64,000 bases of DNA. Origin: Streptomyces sp. NRRL B-24484 (GTDB taxonomy: Bacteria; Actinomycetota; Actinomycetes; Streptomycetales; Streptomycetaceae). The notes under the pieces were generated by a model. The model searched no databases. It saw nothing but the letters and a program-made list of their open reading frames with translations, and had not been told where the DNA came from. Made by a program: the position numbers and the translations under genes. Numbering within the stretch: the first letter of the stretch is position 1; each line of letters starts with the position of its first letter. Shown piece after piece: positions 7,392-15,821 of the stretch. Location of the stretch: contig NZ_JOAI01000032.1 in NCBI RefSeq assembly GCF_000717715.1, forward strand, positions 1 to 64,000, in the 5' to 3' direction.

Positions 7392-8297
7392 TTGCTGCGG
7401 TGTCACGATGTCGAGCTACCGCAGGGGCACCCCTTGTACGACCGAAAGTTCTTGTGCTCGCTGTTCATGCACCGGATGGCGACCGCCGCGCAATTGCACG
7501 AGCTGGTCTCCCCCGATGCCCACATCACGCGCACTCGGCGCCGGCTGAACGAACTCCGTCGGCAGGGTGTCGTCGACCAGGCCGTGGTCGATCGGCGGAA
7601 GGCCGTTTGGTACCTGACCGAGCGCGGCCGCACGATCGGGTCGCGCCTCGACGAGCTCGACCACCGTACGAGCCCACCGGCACCGGAGGACCCGTTCGAG
7701 GCGAGGATGCGCAGCGAGCACACCCTGGCGGTACTGGACGCACATCTCGCGTTCCTGCAGGACGCGCGCCGTCGCGGCGACGAGTACGGGTACTTGGACT
7801 GGGAGCCCGAGATCTACCACCGGGTCGTCGAGCAGGGAGCGGACGCTCTGATCGCGGACGCCCTGATGCGGTACACCGTCGTGGACCCGGAGCGGGAACT
7901 GCACCGGGCGTTCATCGAAGTGGACCGGGCGACCATGTCGTCGGAGTCACTGGCTCGGAAGCTGCTCGCGTACGCGCGGTTCCACCAGCTGGTTCCGACG
8001 CCGGTGCGGCAGCGAGGGTTTCAGGCCCAGTCCTCGGTGCCGGTGTGGAAGAGCCACTACCCGGCCTACCCGCGGATCCTCTTCGTCCTGGCCGAGGGAG
8101 GGCCGGCGGCTCAGGCGCGCCGCATCCGGGACCTGCAGGCGCTGGCCCAGTCGAGCCCGCTGGTCGAGCTGATGTTCCAGACGGTGCGCGCCGGGGTGGC
8201 GAGCTTGAAGGAAATGCAGGAGGCAGGGCCGTCGGCGCCGGTGTGGGCGTCCCTGGTGGATCCGCAGCGAGCGAGGTGCGGGTGGATGGAACTGTGA
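7392..8297 (+). CDS. Replication-relaxation family protein
   Basis: This 301-residue protein resembles the Replic_Relax family (winged-helix plasmid proteins). The N-terminal winged helix is seen in HRMATAAQLHELVSPDAHIT, TRRRLNELRRQGVVDQAVV and RRKAVWYLTERGRTI, then comes an acidic nuclease-like fold (ILDAHLAF..., DWEPEIYHRVV, FIEVDRATMSSESLARKLLAY). The family is tied to replication and mobilisation of actinobacterial and Gram-positive plasmids; its exact reaction is not well known. The frame opens with a TTG at 7392; no good ribosome site is visible, so the true start is uncertain and could be a later TTG. The iteron array directly upstream supports a role in replication control. Confidence 0.75.
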   Translation: MLRCHDVELPQGHPLYDRKFLCSLFMHRMATAAQLHELVSPDAHITRTRRRLNELRRQGVVDQAVVDRRKAVWYLTERGRTIGSRLDELDHRTSPPAPEDPFEARMRSEHTLAVLDAHLAFLQDARRRGDEYGYLDWEPEIYHRVVEQGADALIADALMRYTVVDPERELHRAFIEVDRATMSSESLARKLLAYARFHQLVPTPVRQRGFQAQSSVPVWKSHYPAYPRILFVLAEGGPAAQARRIRDLQALAQSSPLVELMFQTVRAGVASLKEMQEAGPSAPVWASLVDPQRARCGWMEL

Positions 8298-8428
8298 CGG
8301 GCCGCTCCCGGAGCTGAGGTCCAGCCCCTACCGCTGATCGGTGCGGGCAGGGACGAGGCTTCGACACCCGCTGGGTGTCGGGCCGACGGACAGGACGAAC
8401 CATTGGCAACGTGGACAGGAGATACAGG

Positions 8429-8887
8429 ATGAGCCACGCACTCCAGATCAACGCCGACATGACTGTCGCGAGCGTCGAGCTGCCCGATGAGCCTGCCCTG
8501 CGACAGCGGGCAATCGCGGCGCGGCTGAGCGGTGCCGCGGACCAGGCCGTGTACCACCGGCAGGCGCTGATGTGGGTTCACGGAAACGGCGCCCGCGAAG
8601 GGTTGCCGGCGAACTTGGTGGCGACCGCAGTCGCCAGTGCCTGGCGCGGACTCGACGTAGGCGCCTCCTACTTCCTGCACGGCCGTGTCCTGGTCACTGG
8701 GGCGGCGAACGGTGACGCCGGCCCCCTGGAGGAGAAGCTCGTCGGGCAGGTGTGCGCCGTTGCGGCGGCGGTCACCGCGCAGATGGCCGCCTTCCGGACA
8801 TCACCGCCAGCATCGAACGAGGCGGCGTGGGGTGCGATCGTCCAGCGGGCCTTCGAGGCCGTGGCGAGTCTGAAGAGTCCGGCGTAG
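8429..8887 (+). CDS. Hypothetical protein
   Basis: A 152-residue soluble protein beginning MSHALQINADM. The middle reads AVYHRQALMWVHGNGAREGL and ASAWRGLDVGASYFLHGRVL, then a helical end. I do not recognise a named family; similar small proteins occur on streptomycete plasmids. The ATG at 8429 is chosen over an earlier in-frame start at 8375 because AGGAG lies 8-12 bases upstream. It follows the replication-relaxation gene by 131 bases and is followed 90 bases later by a strong hairpin, so it probably ends that transcription unit. Confidence 0.65.
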   Translation: MSHALQINADMTVASVELPDEPALRQRAIAARLSGAADQAVYHRQALMWVHGNGAREGLPANLVATAVASAWRGLDVGASYFLHGRVLVTGAANGDAGPLEEKLVGQVCAVAAAVTAQMAAFRTSPPASNEAAWGAIVQRAFEAVASLKSPA

Positions 8888-8977
8888 GGCAGCCCGCCCC
8901 GATCGAGCGGGGTTCATGCGGGGTTGGTGCGGGAGCAAGTGGGCCGTTCCGCTGTCCGAGAGGTGAGTTCAATGCGC

Positions 8978-9021
8978 TGCGGCTGTGGCCGGGACCTGGT
9001 GGGGTCCCGGCCACAGCCGCA
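8978..9021 (+). terminator. Perfect 19-bp stem-loop
   Basis: Arms 8978-8996 and 9003-9021 are perfectly complementary with a six-base loop (TGGTGG). No T-run follows, which is common for actinomycete terminators. It lies about 90 bases after the stop at 8887. Confidence 0.65.
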
Positions 9022-9134
9022 TCAACGGGCTGCTGGAGGTCGTGGGGCGGCCTGGCGGGCAGGCCGTGCCCGACGGTCGGAGGAGCGCCGGCTGCCGGGA
9101 GCTGCGCAGCTGGCGGCGTGTGGGGGCGGGGCTG

Positions 9135-9945
9135 GGGGTGCGCCGGACTGATGTGTCGGATGGTCCGGTGGGTGGTGTCTGGTTCCGGCCAGCGACGCCG
9201 GGAGCTGCGCCTCAGTGGCGAGCTGCAGCAGGTACTTGCCGAGCATGACGGCCTGGTCCAGTTCCGGGCCGATGCCAGCCGCGCCTGGGCGGAGGACCGG
9301 TTGGTTGGTCGACCTGGTCCCGCTCGCCCGCCGGTACCGCCAGCACCTGCAGCTCGGCGACGACCTGGTCGACGCGCTCCACAGGATCGAGGACTTCGCG
9401 GACCCACCGCGGCTGGGGCAGCGGCGCCGACCCGCGCGCCGACGGCCACGTGCCGCCGACCCGCAACGGGCACCAGGTGCCGTGGGGCGTCGACCCGGAC
9501 GTGCCAGCCCGCGGCCCCATGCGGACCCGGCACGACATCTGGGCGATGCTGCGCCGGCACTTCCCCGGCTCCAAGTCGTCCCGGTGCACGGTCGCGGCGA
9601 ACGAACTCGTCCGCCAGGTCCTGGAGCCAGCCGTCCAGCCGCGCGAGGCGAACGAGCTGCGCGCCGCGATCTCGGAGGCCGTCACCGCCGGCATCCGGCG
9701 GCCGCTGGAGCAGCACGATCAGCAGTGGGTGGTGGAGTCCATCCTGGGCCAGGTCGTCGTCGGCCTGGCTGGCGACCGAAACCTCCTGGCCGCGGCTGTA
9801 GCCGACGTGCTCCCCTTCCACCAGGACCACGACGGAACCTGCCCGGAGTACGGCTCACCGAGCCCGTGCCCACCCTGCGGGCGGTCGGCGGCCTGGCCGA
9901 GCGGCCACGGGCGGAGGCTGTTCTGCCCGTCAGCGGATAGTACGG
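9135..9945 (+). pseudogene. Broken gene, coding signal switches frame at least twice
   Basis: Strong G/C third-position bias runs through this stretch but moves between frames. First comes LRLSGELQQVLAEHDGLVQF and RADASRAWAEDRL, then from about 9307 LVDLVPLARRYRQHLQLGDD and ALHRIEDFADPPRL in the next frame. From about 9420 the third frame reads SGADPRADGHVPPTRNGHQV through RTRHDIWAMLRRHFPGSKSS and QQWVVESILGQVVVGLAGDR to VADVLPFHQDHDG. Together these would make one soluble helical protein of about 250 residues. I do not recognise its family. Two single-base shifts suggest decay, although base-calling errors could produce the same picture. Confidence 0.5.
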
Positions 9946-10203
9946 AGAAGCGGCGTGGCCCCCGGCCGGTGTGGACGGCGGGGGCCACGCAGGCCTTCGG
10001 GCACTCCATGACGCGCCGCGCTCGACCGTCTGGGACTGCGAGCGGGCTTGACCTCGCCCGGGTGCCGCGAAGAACCACGGCCCGCCGGCAGGCGGCCGCG
10101 GTAGCACCGTAGCCCACGGGTCCGACAACGCCCGCCACTCAATCGGATGACGCAGCGCACGAAGCGCAGCCCCAACGACCGGCGCCGCCGATACTGTCCG
10201 GCC

Positions 10204-10638
10204 GTGACCTCCACTTCCATCACCCCCGCGGGCCGGGGCGTTGCCGCTACCCGGCTGGCGCCGGCCGCCGGCATCCTCATGGCTGCCGCCGTGTGGGGCT
10301 ACGTCGGGTGGGACGCACTCCCCGCCCTCACCGAGCACGGCCAGCTCAGCACCATCGAGGCGTACGGCGCAGCCGCCGTGCTGCTCACCCTGGCCTGGTC
10401 GGCCGGCCACCAGCTGCACGTCGCCGGCCGCCGACTGCTGATTCTGCCGACCGTGGCCCTCACCGTCGTTCTGCTGCACATCGCCCACCACCGCGAGCAG
10501 GGCGCCGAGTTCTTCTACGGCTGGGCGCCGGCGTTCGGCGAGGGCACCGCGTTCGTCATGCTGGGCGTTGCCATGCCCGCCTTCATCGCCGGCACGATGT
10601 GGCGGCCGGACACCGAGACGAAGGAGACCAAGGCGTGA
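10204..10638 (+). CDS. Small integral membrane protein
   Basis: A 144-residue protein with about four predicted transmembrane segments: LAPAAGILMAAAVWGYVGWD, AYGAAAVLLTLAWSAGHQLH, LLILPTVALTVVLLHIAHH and GTAFVMLGVAMPAFIAGTMW. It has a short charged C-tail. No family recognised. The GTG at 10204 is preferred to the ATG at 10147 because GATACT, a good -10 box, ends nine bases before it, suggesting a leaderless transcript. The stop overlaps the next start (GTGA), so the two genes are translationally coupled. Confidence 0.65.
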   Translation: MTSTSITPAGRGVAATRLAPAAGILMAAAVWGYVGWDALPALTEHGQLSTIEAYGAAAVLLTLAWSAGHQLHVAGRRLLILPTVALTVVLLHIAHHREQGAEFFYGWAPAFGEGTAFVMLGVAMPAFIAGTMWRPDTETKETKA

Positions 10639-11198
10639 GGGTGCCCTGCAGGGCCCCGGTCCTGGCCGCGACGGTCGATGCCGTCCTGCAGGCCGCCAGA
10701 TTCCAGCCGCACCAGGGCCTGGACCGGCGGGACGGCGCGGTCGTGCCCGCCCGCTCCGGATACGTCCTGGAGCCGGGCGACCGACTCGGAAGCCTGCGCC
10801 TGTCCTACACCGACATCGGCTGCGACGAGGACGTGGAGAGCGTCGCTCACCTCGACATGCGCAACGCGCTGAACGCCGCCGACGGCCTAACCGCCGAGCA
10901 GATCGACGCCTCCGGGGCCCGCAACGTCGCTGTGCACATCACCGCCGACCGGGCCGCGACAGCCGCCGACGTCGAGCTCCTGGACGCCGCCCGCGACCGG
11001 TGCCTAGTCCGCCACGGCGGCCGCTGGCGCACCACCAGCGTTGCGGCGGACAACCGGCCGGACGGCCAGATGCTCTCCGACCTGATCTTCGCCGGCTGGA
11101 TCGCGCGGGGGAACGACGGCCACGCCGAGCTGACCGCCGACGGCGCAGCCGCCCTCGCAGCCCTGCAGACGGTGCCCTCCGTCGACCTCACCATCTGA
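10635..11198 (+). CDS. Hypothetical soluble protein coupled to the membrane protein
   Basis: 187 residues, starting with the GTG that overlaps the previous stop by four bases. The sequence includes FQPHQGLDRRDGAVVPARSG, an acidic stretch (YTDIGCDEDVESVAHLDMRN) and a second half reading VELLDAARDRCLVRHGGRWR and ELTADGAAALAALQ, which look like short helix-rich or winged segments. No known family was recognised. The tight coupling suggests that it works with, or binds to, the membrane protein encoded upstream. Confidence 0.65.
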   Translation: MRVPCRAPVLAATVDAVLQAARFQPHQGLDRRDGAVVPARSGYVLEPGDRLGSLRLSYTDIGCDEDVESVAHLDMRNALNAADGLTAEQIDASGARNVAVHITADRAATAADVELLDAARDRCLVRHGGRWRTTSVAADNRPDGQMLSDLIFAGWIARGNDGHAELTADGAAALAALQTVPSVDLTI

Positions 11199-11214
11199 CC
11201 GCCTCGCCCGGCGG

Positions 11215-11502
11215 GTGCTCCACCCGACGCGGCCGGCGGCCTCCCTACACCGGGAGGGTAGCGCCGCCCCCGCGCGCGAGGTCTGGCAGACGGTTCCCAA
11301 CAGCATCGCCCGGACAATGCTGCTGCAGCTGCTGATCACGGTGCGCTGGGGCGTCGGCTCCGACCACGGCTGGCTCACTCCCGCCCAGACCGTGGCGCTG
11401 GTGAGGCAGCTCGTCGTAGCCGGGACAGCCGTCTGGCCCGTCTCTGAGCCCGGGAGTTGGGCACACGTAGTGGCCGAAGGACGGGACCGCCCGGCACGGT
11501 GA
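11215..11502 (+). CDS. Possible small hypothetical protein
   Basis: The frame shows reasonable G/C third-position bias, mainly in its second half (MLLQLLITVRWGVGSDHGWL then PAQTVALVRQLVVAGTAVW), which could be a short helical protein starting as late as the ATG at 11317. No ribosome site stands out and no family is recognised. If it is not a gene, then 11199-11516 is simply the convergent gap between the two operons. Confidence 0.3.
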   Translation: MLHPTRPAASLHREGSAAPAREVWQTVPNSIARTMLLQLLITVRWGVGSDHGWLTPAQTVALVRQLVVAGTAVWPVSEPGSWAHVVAEGRDRPAR

Positions 11503-11516
11503 GGTGTGCGGGGCGG

Positions 11517-11762
11517 TCACTTGGCCGACTGCGCGGACCAGCTGGCCGAGGCGGCCGCCGAGCTGTCTGCGGCAGCCTCGGCCCTGGCGTGCCGGCCCCG
11601 CAGGGCCGGGTGGTGCTCTGTCCGCGCGCCGCTGCCAGCGGCGCGGAAGTCCTCGAGCGTTCCCGCCCAGTGGGGCAAGGGCGGGGGCAGGCCTGCGGCT
11701 GCGCGCCGCCGACCGGTCACGGCCACCACTGCGGCGAGGAACGGGGTGGCGTAAGGGTCCAT
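11517..11762 (-). CDS. Small hypothetical protein, coupled to upstream gene
   Basis: 81 residues on the minus strand with high G/C third-position bias. Its ATG shares one base with the stop of the preceding leftward gene (TGATG at 11760-11764), good evidence that both are real and co-translated. It starts MDPYATPFLAAVVAVTGRRR and ends in an alanine-rich helix (RAEAAADSSAAASASW). No family recognised. Confidence 0.5.
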   Translation of the reverse strand: MDPYATPFLAAVVAVTGRRRAAAGLPPPLPHWAGTLEDFRAAGSGARTEHHPALRGRHARAEAAADSSAAASASWSAQSAK

Positions 11763-12214
11763 CAGCCGGGCAGCTCCGCGGGGCGGCCTTGGTCAGTCTC
11801 CGGCGGCAGGGCGGTGGTGATGAAGGCGCGCGCGGAGGCGAGGGCGGCGCAGACGGTGCGCAGGTGCTGGAGCGCCACGGCCGGCAGGACGGTGCTCAGC
11901 TCGTCGGCGGCGTCGAGCATTCTCACGCACCTGGCCATCACGACGCCGGCCGCCTGCCGCTGGTGATCGCCGACATCCGCCAGCAGTGCGGCGCCGACGT
12001 CGTCGCAGTGCTCGGCGAGCTGGAAGATCGAGCCGGCCGGCTTCTCCAGTGGAACGCCCCACCAGCGCAACAGATCGCTGATGCACACCAGCGCCTCGGC
12101 CGCGGTCAGCCGCGGCAGCCCGCTGAGCGTCCGCTCGGCCGGCCAGAACAGGTCCGGCCATTGCTGCGCCGGACCGGGGTTCACCGGGGCGGGAAGTCTC
12201 GCCTCTGCTGGCAT
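11762..12214 (-). CDS. Hypothetical helical protein
   Basis: 150 residues from the ATG at 12214, which is preceded by GAAGGA about ten bases upstream. Helical throughout: LTAAEALVCISDLLRWWGVP, IFQLAEHCDDVGAALLADVG and VVMARCVRMLDAADELSTVL. It has no signal sequence. Not recognised. It is the first gene of a two-gene leftward operon separated from the ATP-binding protein gene by three stem-loops, so it may have its own promoter. Confidence 0.6.
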   Translation of the reverse strand: MPAEARLPAPVNPGPAQQWPDLFWPAERTLSGLPRLTAAEALVCISDLLRWWGVPLEKPAGSIFQLAEHCDDVGAALLADVGDHQRQAAGVVMARCVRMLDAADELSTVLPAVALQHLRTVCAALASARAFITTALPPETDQGRPAELPG

Positions 12215-12252
12215 CGGGACGTCGTGTCCTTCGGGTGTGGAGTGGTCGGAAC

Positions 12253-12458
12253 GGGGAGGGCCCGGGGCCCCTCGGCCCCGGGTCCTCCCCGCGGGAGGTC
12301 GCGCTGCGCGCCCCCGACGGGAGACGTACGGGGCGTGCAGCGCTGTCCCGCCCGGTGGGGCGGGGTCTGGGTCCGGTGGCCGGCCGTGGTGAGGAGGATC
12401 GGCCGGCCACCGGGGCCGCGTAGTTGCCGTCGATCGCCCGCTCGCGGGCAACTACGCG
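12253..12458 (-). terminator. Three consecutive stem-loops
   Basis: Downstream of the leftward gene ending at 12461 are three hairpins in a row. Arms 12417-12428 and 12447-12458 pair perfectly (CGCGTAGTTGCC with GGCAACTACGCG). Arms 12375-12385 and 12401-12411 pair perfectly over 11 bases. Arms 12253-12268 and 12275-12290 pair over 16 bases with one G-U wobble. This is most likely a strong terminator block isolating the next leftward operon; other RNA structure roles are possible. Confidence 0.6.
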
Positions 12459-12460
12459 CC

Positions 12461-13030
12461 TCAGCCGGCAAGCGCGGGGACCAGGTGCTGGCCGCGCGCT
12501 CGCCGGGGCAGCGCCGTCCCGCCGGGGGTGGGGATCGGCGCCAGGGGCCGCCCCGCGGGAAAGCCGCGGTGCGGGGTCTCGGGCTTGCTCTGGGCGATCG
12601 GCCGGAAGGTCTTCACCTGTGCCTCGTCGGGGCGGGGCCGGTCGGCCGCGATGTCGAACCAGACGACCTTGCCGGCGCCTTCGGGGTACCAGCCCCAGGC
12701 CTTCGCCAGGTCTTCGACCAGGGCCAGGCCGCGGCCGCTCTCCGCGAGATCGACAAAGGCCTGCTCGGGCCTCCGCGGGCTGTTGTCGGTCACGGTGACG
12801 TGCAGCCGGTCGTTCACCCAGGCGAGGCGGACGGTGCACGGCCCACCGGCGTGGAGGAGAGCGTTGGAGACAACCTCGCTGAGGCACACCTGCAGGTCGC
12901 TCAGGGCGTCCTGCGTAAGGGGAAGGTCGTGCTCCCGCGCCACATCGGCGGCAAGGTCCCGGGAGGCGCGGACGTCCTTGGTGGACTTCACGGGCCAGGA
13001 GTACCCCTGGTGGGGCCACAAGGGGCTCAT
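12461..13030 (-). CDS. ATP-binding protein of the RsbW/SpoIIAB anti-sigma type
   Basis: 189 residues with a GHKL-type ATPase fold (HATPase_c_2). The N box is DLQVCLSEVVSNALLHAGG, then LHVTVTDNSPRRP, and the G2 box is ESGRGLALVEDLAKAWGW. The C-terminal ~50 residues are a proline-rich tail. Many streptomycete homologues act as serine kinases or anti-sigma/anti-anti-sigma partners. The ATG at 13030 is chosen as it starts just before the folded domain (KSTKDVRASRDLAADVAREH). It is divergent from the XRE/TPR regulator gene, a pairing common in streptomycetes, with 11-bp tandem repeats between them. Confidence 0.85.
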   Translation of the reverse strand: MSPLWPHQGYSWPVKSTKDVRASRDLAADVAREHDLPLTQDALSDLQVCLSEVVSNALLHAGGPCTVRLAWVNDRLHVTVTDNSPRRPEQAFVDLAESGRGLALVEDLAKAWGWYPEGAGKVVWFDIAADRPRPDEAQVKTFRPIAQSKPETPHRGFPAGRPLAPIPTPGGTALPRRARGQHLVPALAG

Positions 13031-13214
13031 CTGGACCTCCGACGGTTCTCGACGCGGGGATGGGTGGCGGCCGTTCATGGTGGTCTGCGCTTGGGGACGG
13101 GCGTATGACGGGGCGTCCGTGCTGCGGAGCGGCCGGCTTCCGTGACGATGTCGGGCCGCTCCGCAGCGCCGGGACCATTCCAGCGCCGGAGGCAACGGCC
13201 CGGCGATACAACGG

Positions 13215-13245
13215 AGCGGCCACTTAGCGGCCACTTAGCGGCCAT
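13215..13245 (+). repeat. 11-bp tandem repeats (AGCGGCCACTT) between divergent genes
   Basis: AGCGGCCA occurs at 13215, 13226 and 13237, exactly 11 bases apart (unit AGCGGCCACTT, the last copy ending in CAT). One-helical-turn spacing on the same face suggests a multimeric operator. It lies between the start of the ATP-binding protein gene (13030) and that of the regulator (13340). Confidence 0.65.
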
Positions 13246-13339
13246 ATGCGTGTGGACAGGGCCTTTTCGGTACGGCGCCCCTGCCTTCGAGCAAGATCAC
13301 GCAATAGGGTTGGTTCGTGACGATGTGTAAGGAGCCGGG

Positions 13340-14626
13340 ATGAGCTCCCCCGGGCGGAACGAACTGCTCCTGGCCGCGCGGCTGCGCAAGCAGTGGATGA
13401 CACAGGCCAGGGCCTGCCGTGAATGCACCGACGTGGGCAAGGAGTTGCTCGGCAAGCCCAGCTTCGAGATCAACCCGCGAAGCTGGCGCCGATGGGAATC
13501 GGCGAACCCCGGCGTCCCGCGTGATGACGCCGTTGCGGTCCTGTGCGCCGTCTTCGACACCACCCTCGACCGACTCGGCTTCGCCTTACCGGTCGACCTC
13601 TCACTGACTGGCGCATTCGGCGGCAGCGGGGCGAGTATCAGCACCGTGAACCGACGAGACGTCCTCACCACCGCCCTGAGCATGCCGTGGCTCTCCCCCT
13701 CCTCTCGCTCCACCGATGCCCCCCGCGTGGGCGTGGACGACGTCGAGGAACTGCGCGCAACGATCAGCGACCTCGACGCGATCGACCAGAGATTCGGCGG
13801 CGACCTCCTGTGGCGATCCGCCCAGCAAACCCTCCGCCAGGTCCAGTTCCTCCGCGACCGCGGCATCTACAGCGACGACGTCGGGACGGAGCTGCACCTC
13901 ATCTCGGGCTCCCTCACCACCAGCCTCGGATGGTTCTGCTACGACGCCGAGCAGCAGGAGAAGGCGCGGGCCTACTTCTCCGAGGCCTTCAACACCGCCA
14001 CGCTGTCGAGTGACAGGCCACTCGCGGTGCGCACGCTGTCGAACATGGCGCGGCAGGCCGTCGACCTCGACAAGCCGCGCGACGCCGTCCTGTATGCGCA
14101 GCACGCCGCTACCCTCGCCGACGGGTGGGCCCCCGCCCGGGTCCACGCGCTGCTCGCCGTGCGTGAGGCGCAGGGCTTCGCGCGGCTCGGCGACGCGGAC
14201 AGCACCAGCGCGGCCCTGCTGCGGGCCTGGCGGGCGTTCGAGCGCGGCGCCGGCGACATGGATCCCGACTGGGCGGCGTTCCTGAACGAGGCCGAGATGG
14301 TCTGTCTCGAGGGGATGTGCCGCAGCGATCTCGGGCAGCACCAACGCGCCGTCGGCCTGCTGGAGCGCTCGGCGCAGATCCAGGACGCCGAGCACGGCCG
14401 GAACCTCGGCATGTGCCTGGTCCGTCTGTCGAACGCGGCCCTCGCAGCCGGCGACCTCGACCAGTCCATGGAGGCCGCGCAGGCCTCGATGCGGCTGATG
14501 GCCGGAGGCATGACGTCCACCCGGAACCGGCGTCAACTCGGCCTCGTCGGCCGCGGCCTGGCCAGCCACCGCAGCAACTCCCGGGCGCGAGACCTCGCCG
14601 CCGAGATCGCCGCCCACGCAGCCTGA
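13340..14626 (+). CDS. XRE-type regulator with TPR-like helical repeats
   Basis: 428 residues. The N-terminus (residues 6-80) has a helix-turn-helix-like module (LLLAARLRKQWMTQARACRE, SWRRWESANPGVPRDDAVAV). From about residue 140 on, helical TPR-like pairs follow: SLTTSLGWFCYDAEQQEKAR, VRTLSNMARQAVDLDKPRDA and CLVRLSNAALAAGDLDQSME. This is the common streptomycete 'transcriptional regulator with TPR' layout, sensing an unknown signal. AAGGAG lies 8-13 bases before the ATG. It is divergent from the ATP-binding protein gene and 28 bases upstream of the GNAT gene, so it is probably co-transcribed with the latter. Confidence 0.8.
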   Translation: MSSPGRNELLLAARLRKQWMTQARACRECTDVGKELLGKPSFEINPRSWRRWESANPGVPRDDAVAVLCAVFDTTLDRLGFALPVDLSLTGAFGGSGASISTVNRRDVLTTALSMPWLSPSSRSTDAPRVGVDDVEELRATISDLDAIDQRFGGDLLWRSAQQTLRQVQFLRDRGIYSDDVGTELHLISGSLTTSLGWFCYDAEQQEKARAYFSEAFNTATLSSDRPLAVRTLSNMARQAVDLDKPRDAVLYAQHAATLADGWAPARVHALLAVREAQGFARLGDADSTSAALLRAWRAFERGAGDMDPDWAAFLNEAEMVCLEGMCRSDLGQHQRAVGLLERSAQIQDAEHGRNLGMCLVRLSNAALAAGDLDQSMEAAQASMRLMAGGMTSTRNRRQLGLVGRGLASHRSNSRARDLAAEIAAHAA

Positions 14627-14654
14627 CCCCGAACCGAAGGAAGACCCGCACCTC

Positions 14655-15212
14655 ATGCCCCACGAGCCCCTGCTCCTCCAGCACCACACCCCGGACTCCG
14701 CGAAGCAGCTCATAGACGACCTGGTCGCCGTGTACGCCGAGGTCTACGACGTGCCGCCCTACGCTGGCGACCCGTTCTTCGCCGTCGAGACCTACGAGGA
14801 ACGGCTGCTCGCCGCAATCGAGATGGACGGCTTCGAGACCGTGACCGCCACCGCCCCGGACGGCACAATCCTCGGCTATGTCCATGGCGTCACCCTGCCC
14901 GCGGACCGGGCCTGGTGGGTGTCCCTCGGCGACCGCCGGCCGGACGGCATCCTCGGCGCCGCCACCGCCGGTGACGTGTTCTGGCTGCGCGAGCTCATGG
15001 TCCGGCCCGCGCACACCAACCAGGGCCTCGGCCGGCGCCTGCACGACGAGATCATCGCCGGCCGCGGGCAGTCCTGGACGACGCTGACCTGCATCATCGA
15101 CAACCAGCCTGTACACGACGCCTACGTGCGGTGGGGGTACGAGATCATCGGCCGGATCAAGCACGCTGAGGAGTCGCCCGTGTACGACGCGATGATCCTG
15201 CCGAACTCGTAA
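14655..15212 (+). CDS. GNAT-family N-acetyltransferase
   Basis: 185 residues with the GNAT acetyl-CoA fold. The core strand reads FWLRELMVRPAHTNQGLGRR, giving the Q-x-x-G-x-G/A pyrophosphate loop in NQGLGRRLHDEI, and the terminal motif is DNQPVHDAYVRWGYEIIGRI. The acceptor substrate cannot be told; small molecules such as amines or antibiotics are usual. The preceding XRE/TPR gene ends 28 bases upstream and GAAGGAAGA supplies a ribosome site, so both are likely one operon. A perfect 12-base palindrome CCGAACGTTCGG (15216-15227) follows the stop. Confidence 0.85.
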   Translation: MPHEPLLLQHHTPDSAKQLIDDLVAVYAEVYDVPPYAGDPFFAVETYEERLLAAIEMDGFETVTATAPDGTILGYVHGVTLPADRAWWVSLGDRRPDGILGAATAGDVFWLRELMVRPAHTNQGLGRRLHDEIIAGRGQSWTTLTCIIDNQPVHDAYVRWGYEIIGRIKHAEESPVYDAMILPNS

Positions 15213-15324
15213 GAACCGAACGTTCGGGCACGTTGCCAAGTGCTCATCCGGTGGTGCGATCATGCAGGAAAGGTGCCGGCATCACGGAGCAGAGGGTAGG
15301 CCGGTGAGGTTGCATCTCCGCAGG

Positions 15325-15660
15325 TCAACAAAGCGGGGCCGCCAACCGATCCGCCGGCCGCTCGGCGGCACGGTGTTGCAGCCGGCGGTGGGCGCAGACC
15401 ACGGTGTTCGCGGCGACGCCGCGGTGCCCTCGGATGTCGGTCTGCACCGTGCGGAGCAGCTCGGAGACCACCGCACAGGCCTCGACCGCGGCGGCCGCGG
15501 TGTCGGCGACGGCCGAGGCACGGGTCTCGAGTGGCTCGGCGCCAGCCGGGACCGTCGCCGGGGCCAGGGCGACAACCGCGCGGCGCAGGTGCCGCGCGGC
15601 CTTGAGGACGGCCGGTAGAGCGGTCTCGTCCGCGGTCTCTGCGCGGTAGGCGATACTCAC
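15325..15660 (-). CDS. Small hypothetical protein
   Basis: 111 residues on the minus strand with good codon bias: MSIAYRAETADETALPAVLK, then alanine-rich helices (ASAVADTAAAAVEACAVVSE) and a basic end (TVVCAHRRLQHRAAERPADR). No family, signal or membrane segment recognised. It lies alone between the GNAT gene (convergent) and the next leftward operon. It could be a nucleoid- or phage-like helical protein; no function is claimed. Confidence 0.45.
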   Translation of the reverse strand: MSIAYRAETADETALPAVLKAARHLRRAVVALAPATVPAGAEPLETRASAVADTAAAAVEACAVVSELLRTVQTDIRGHRGVAANTVVCAHRRLQHRAAERPADRLAAPLC

Positions 15661-15821
15661 CGCGGCGGCCAGGTCCAGCGGCTCCTACGCGCTGCCGACA
15701 GGCCGGCCGTACGTGCCGTTAAGGCGCTGCCAGAGCAGCCCGGGAACCAGCTCGACACCGGTTACCGGGTGCGCCGGTCGCGGACGATCCTGGCTGCTCT
15801 TCGGCGCATCTCTGAGTTGCC

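Noticed and set aside
7392..8297. The replication-relaxation protein as a relaxase
   Set aside because: No HUH or tyrosine-relaxase motifs are visible; the family name does not imply a proven nicking enzyme.
15216..15227. CCGAACGTTCGG palindrome as a significant site
   Set aside because: A single 12-base palindrome after the GNAT gene is not unusual by itself and no second copy was noticed.
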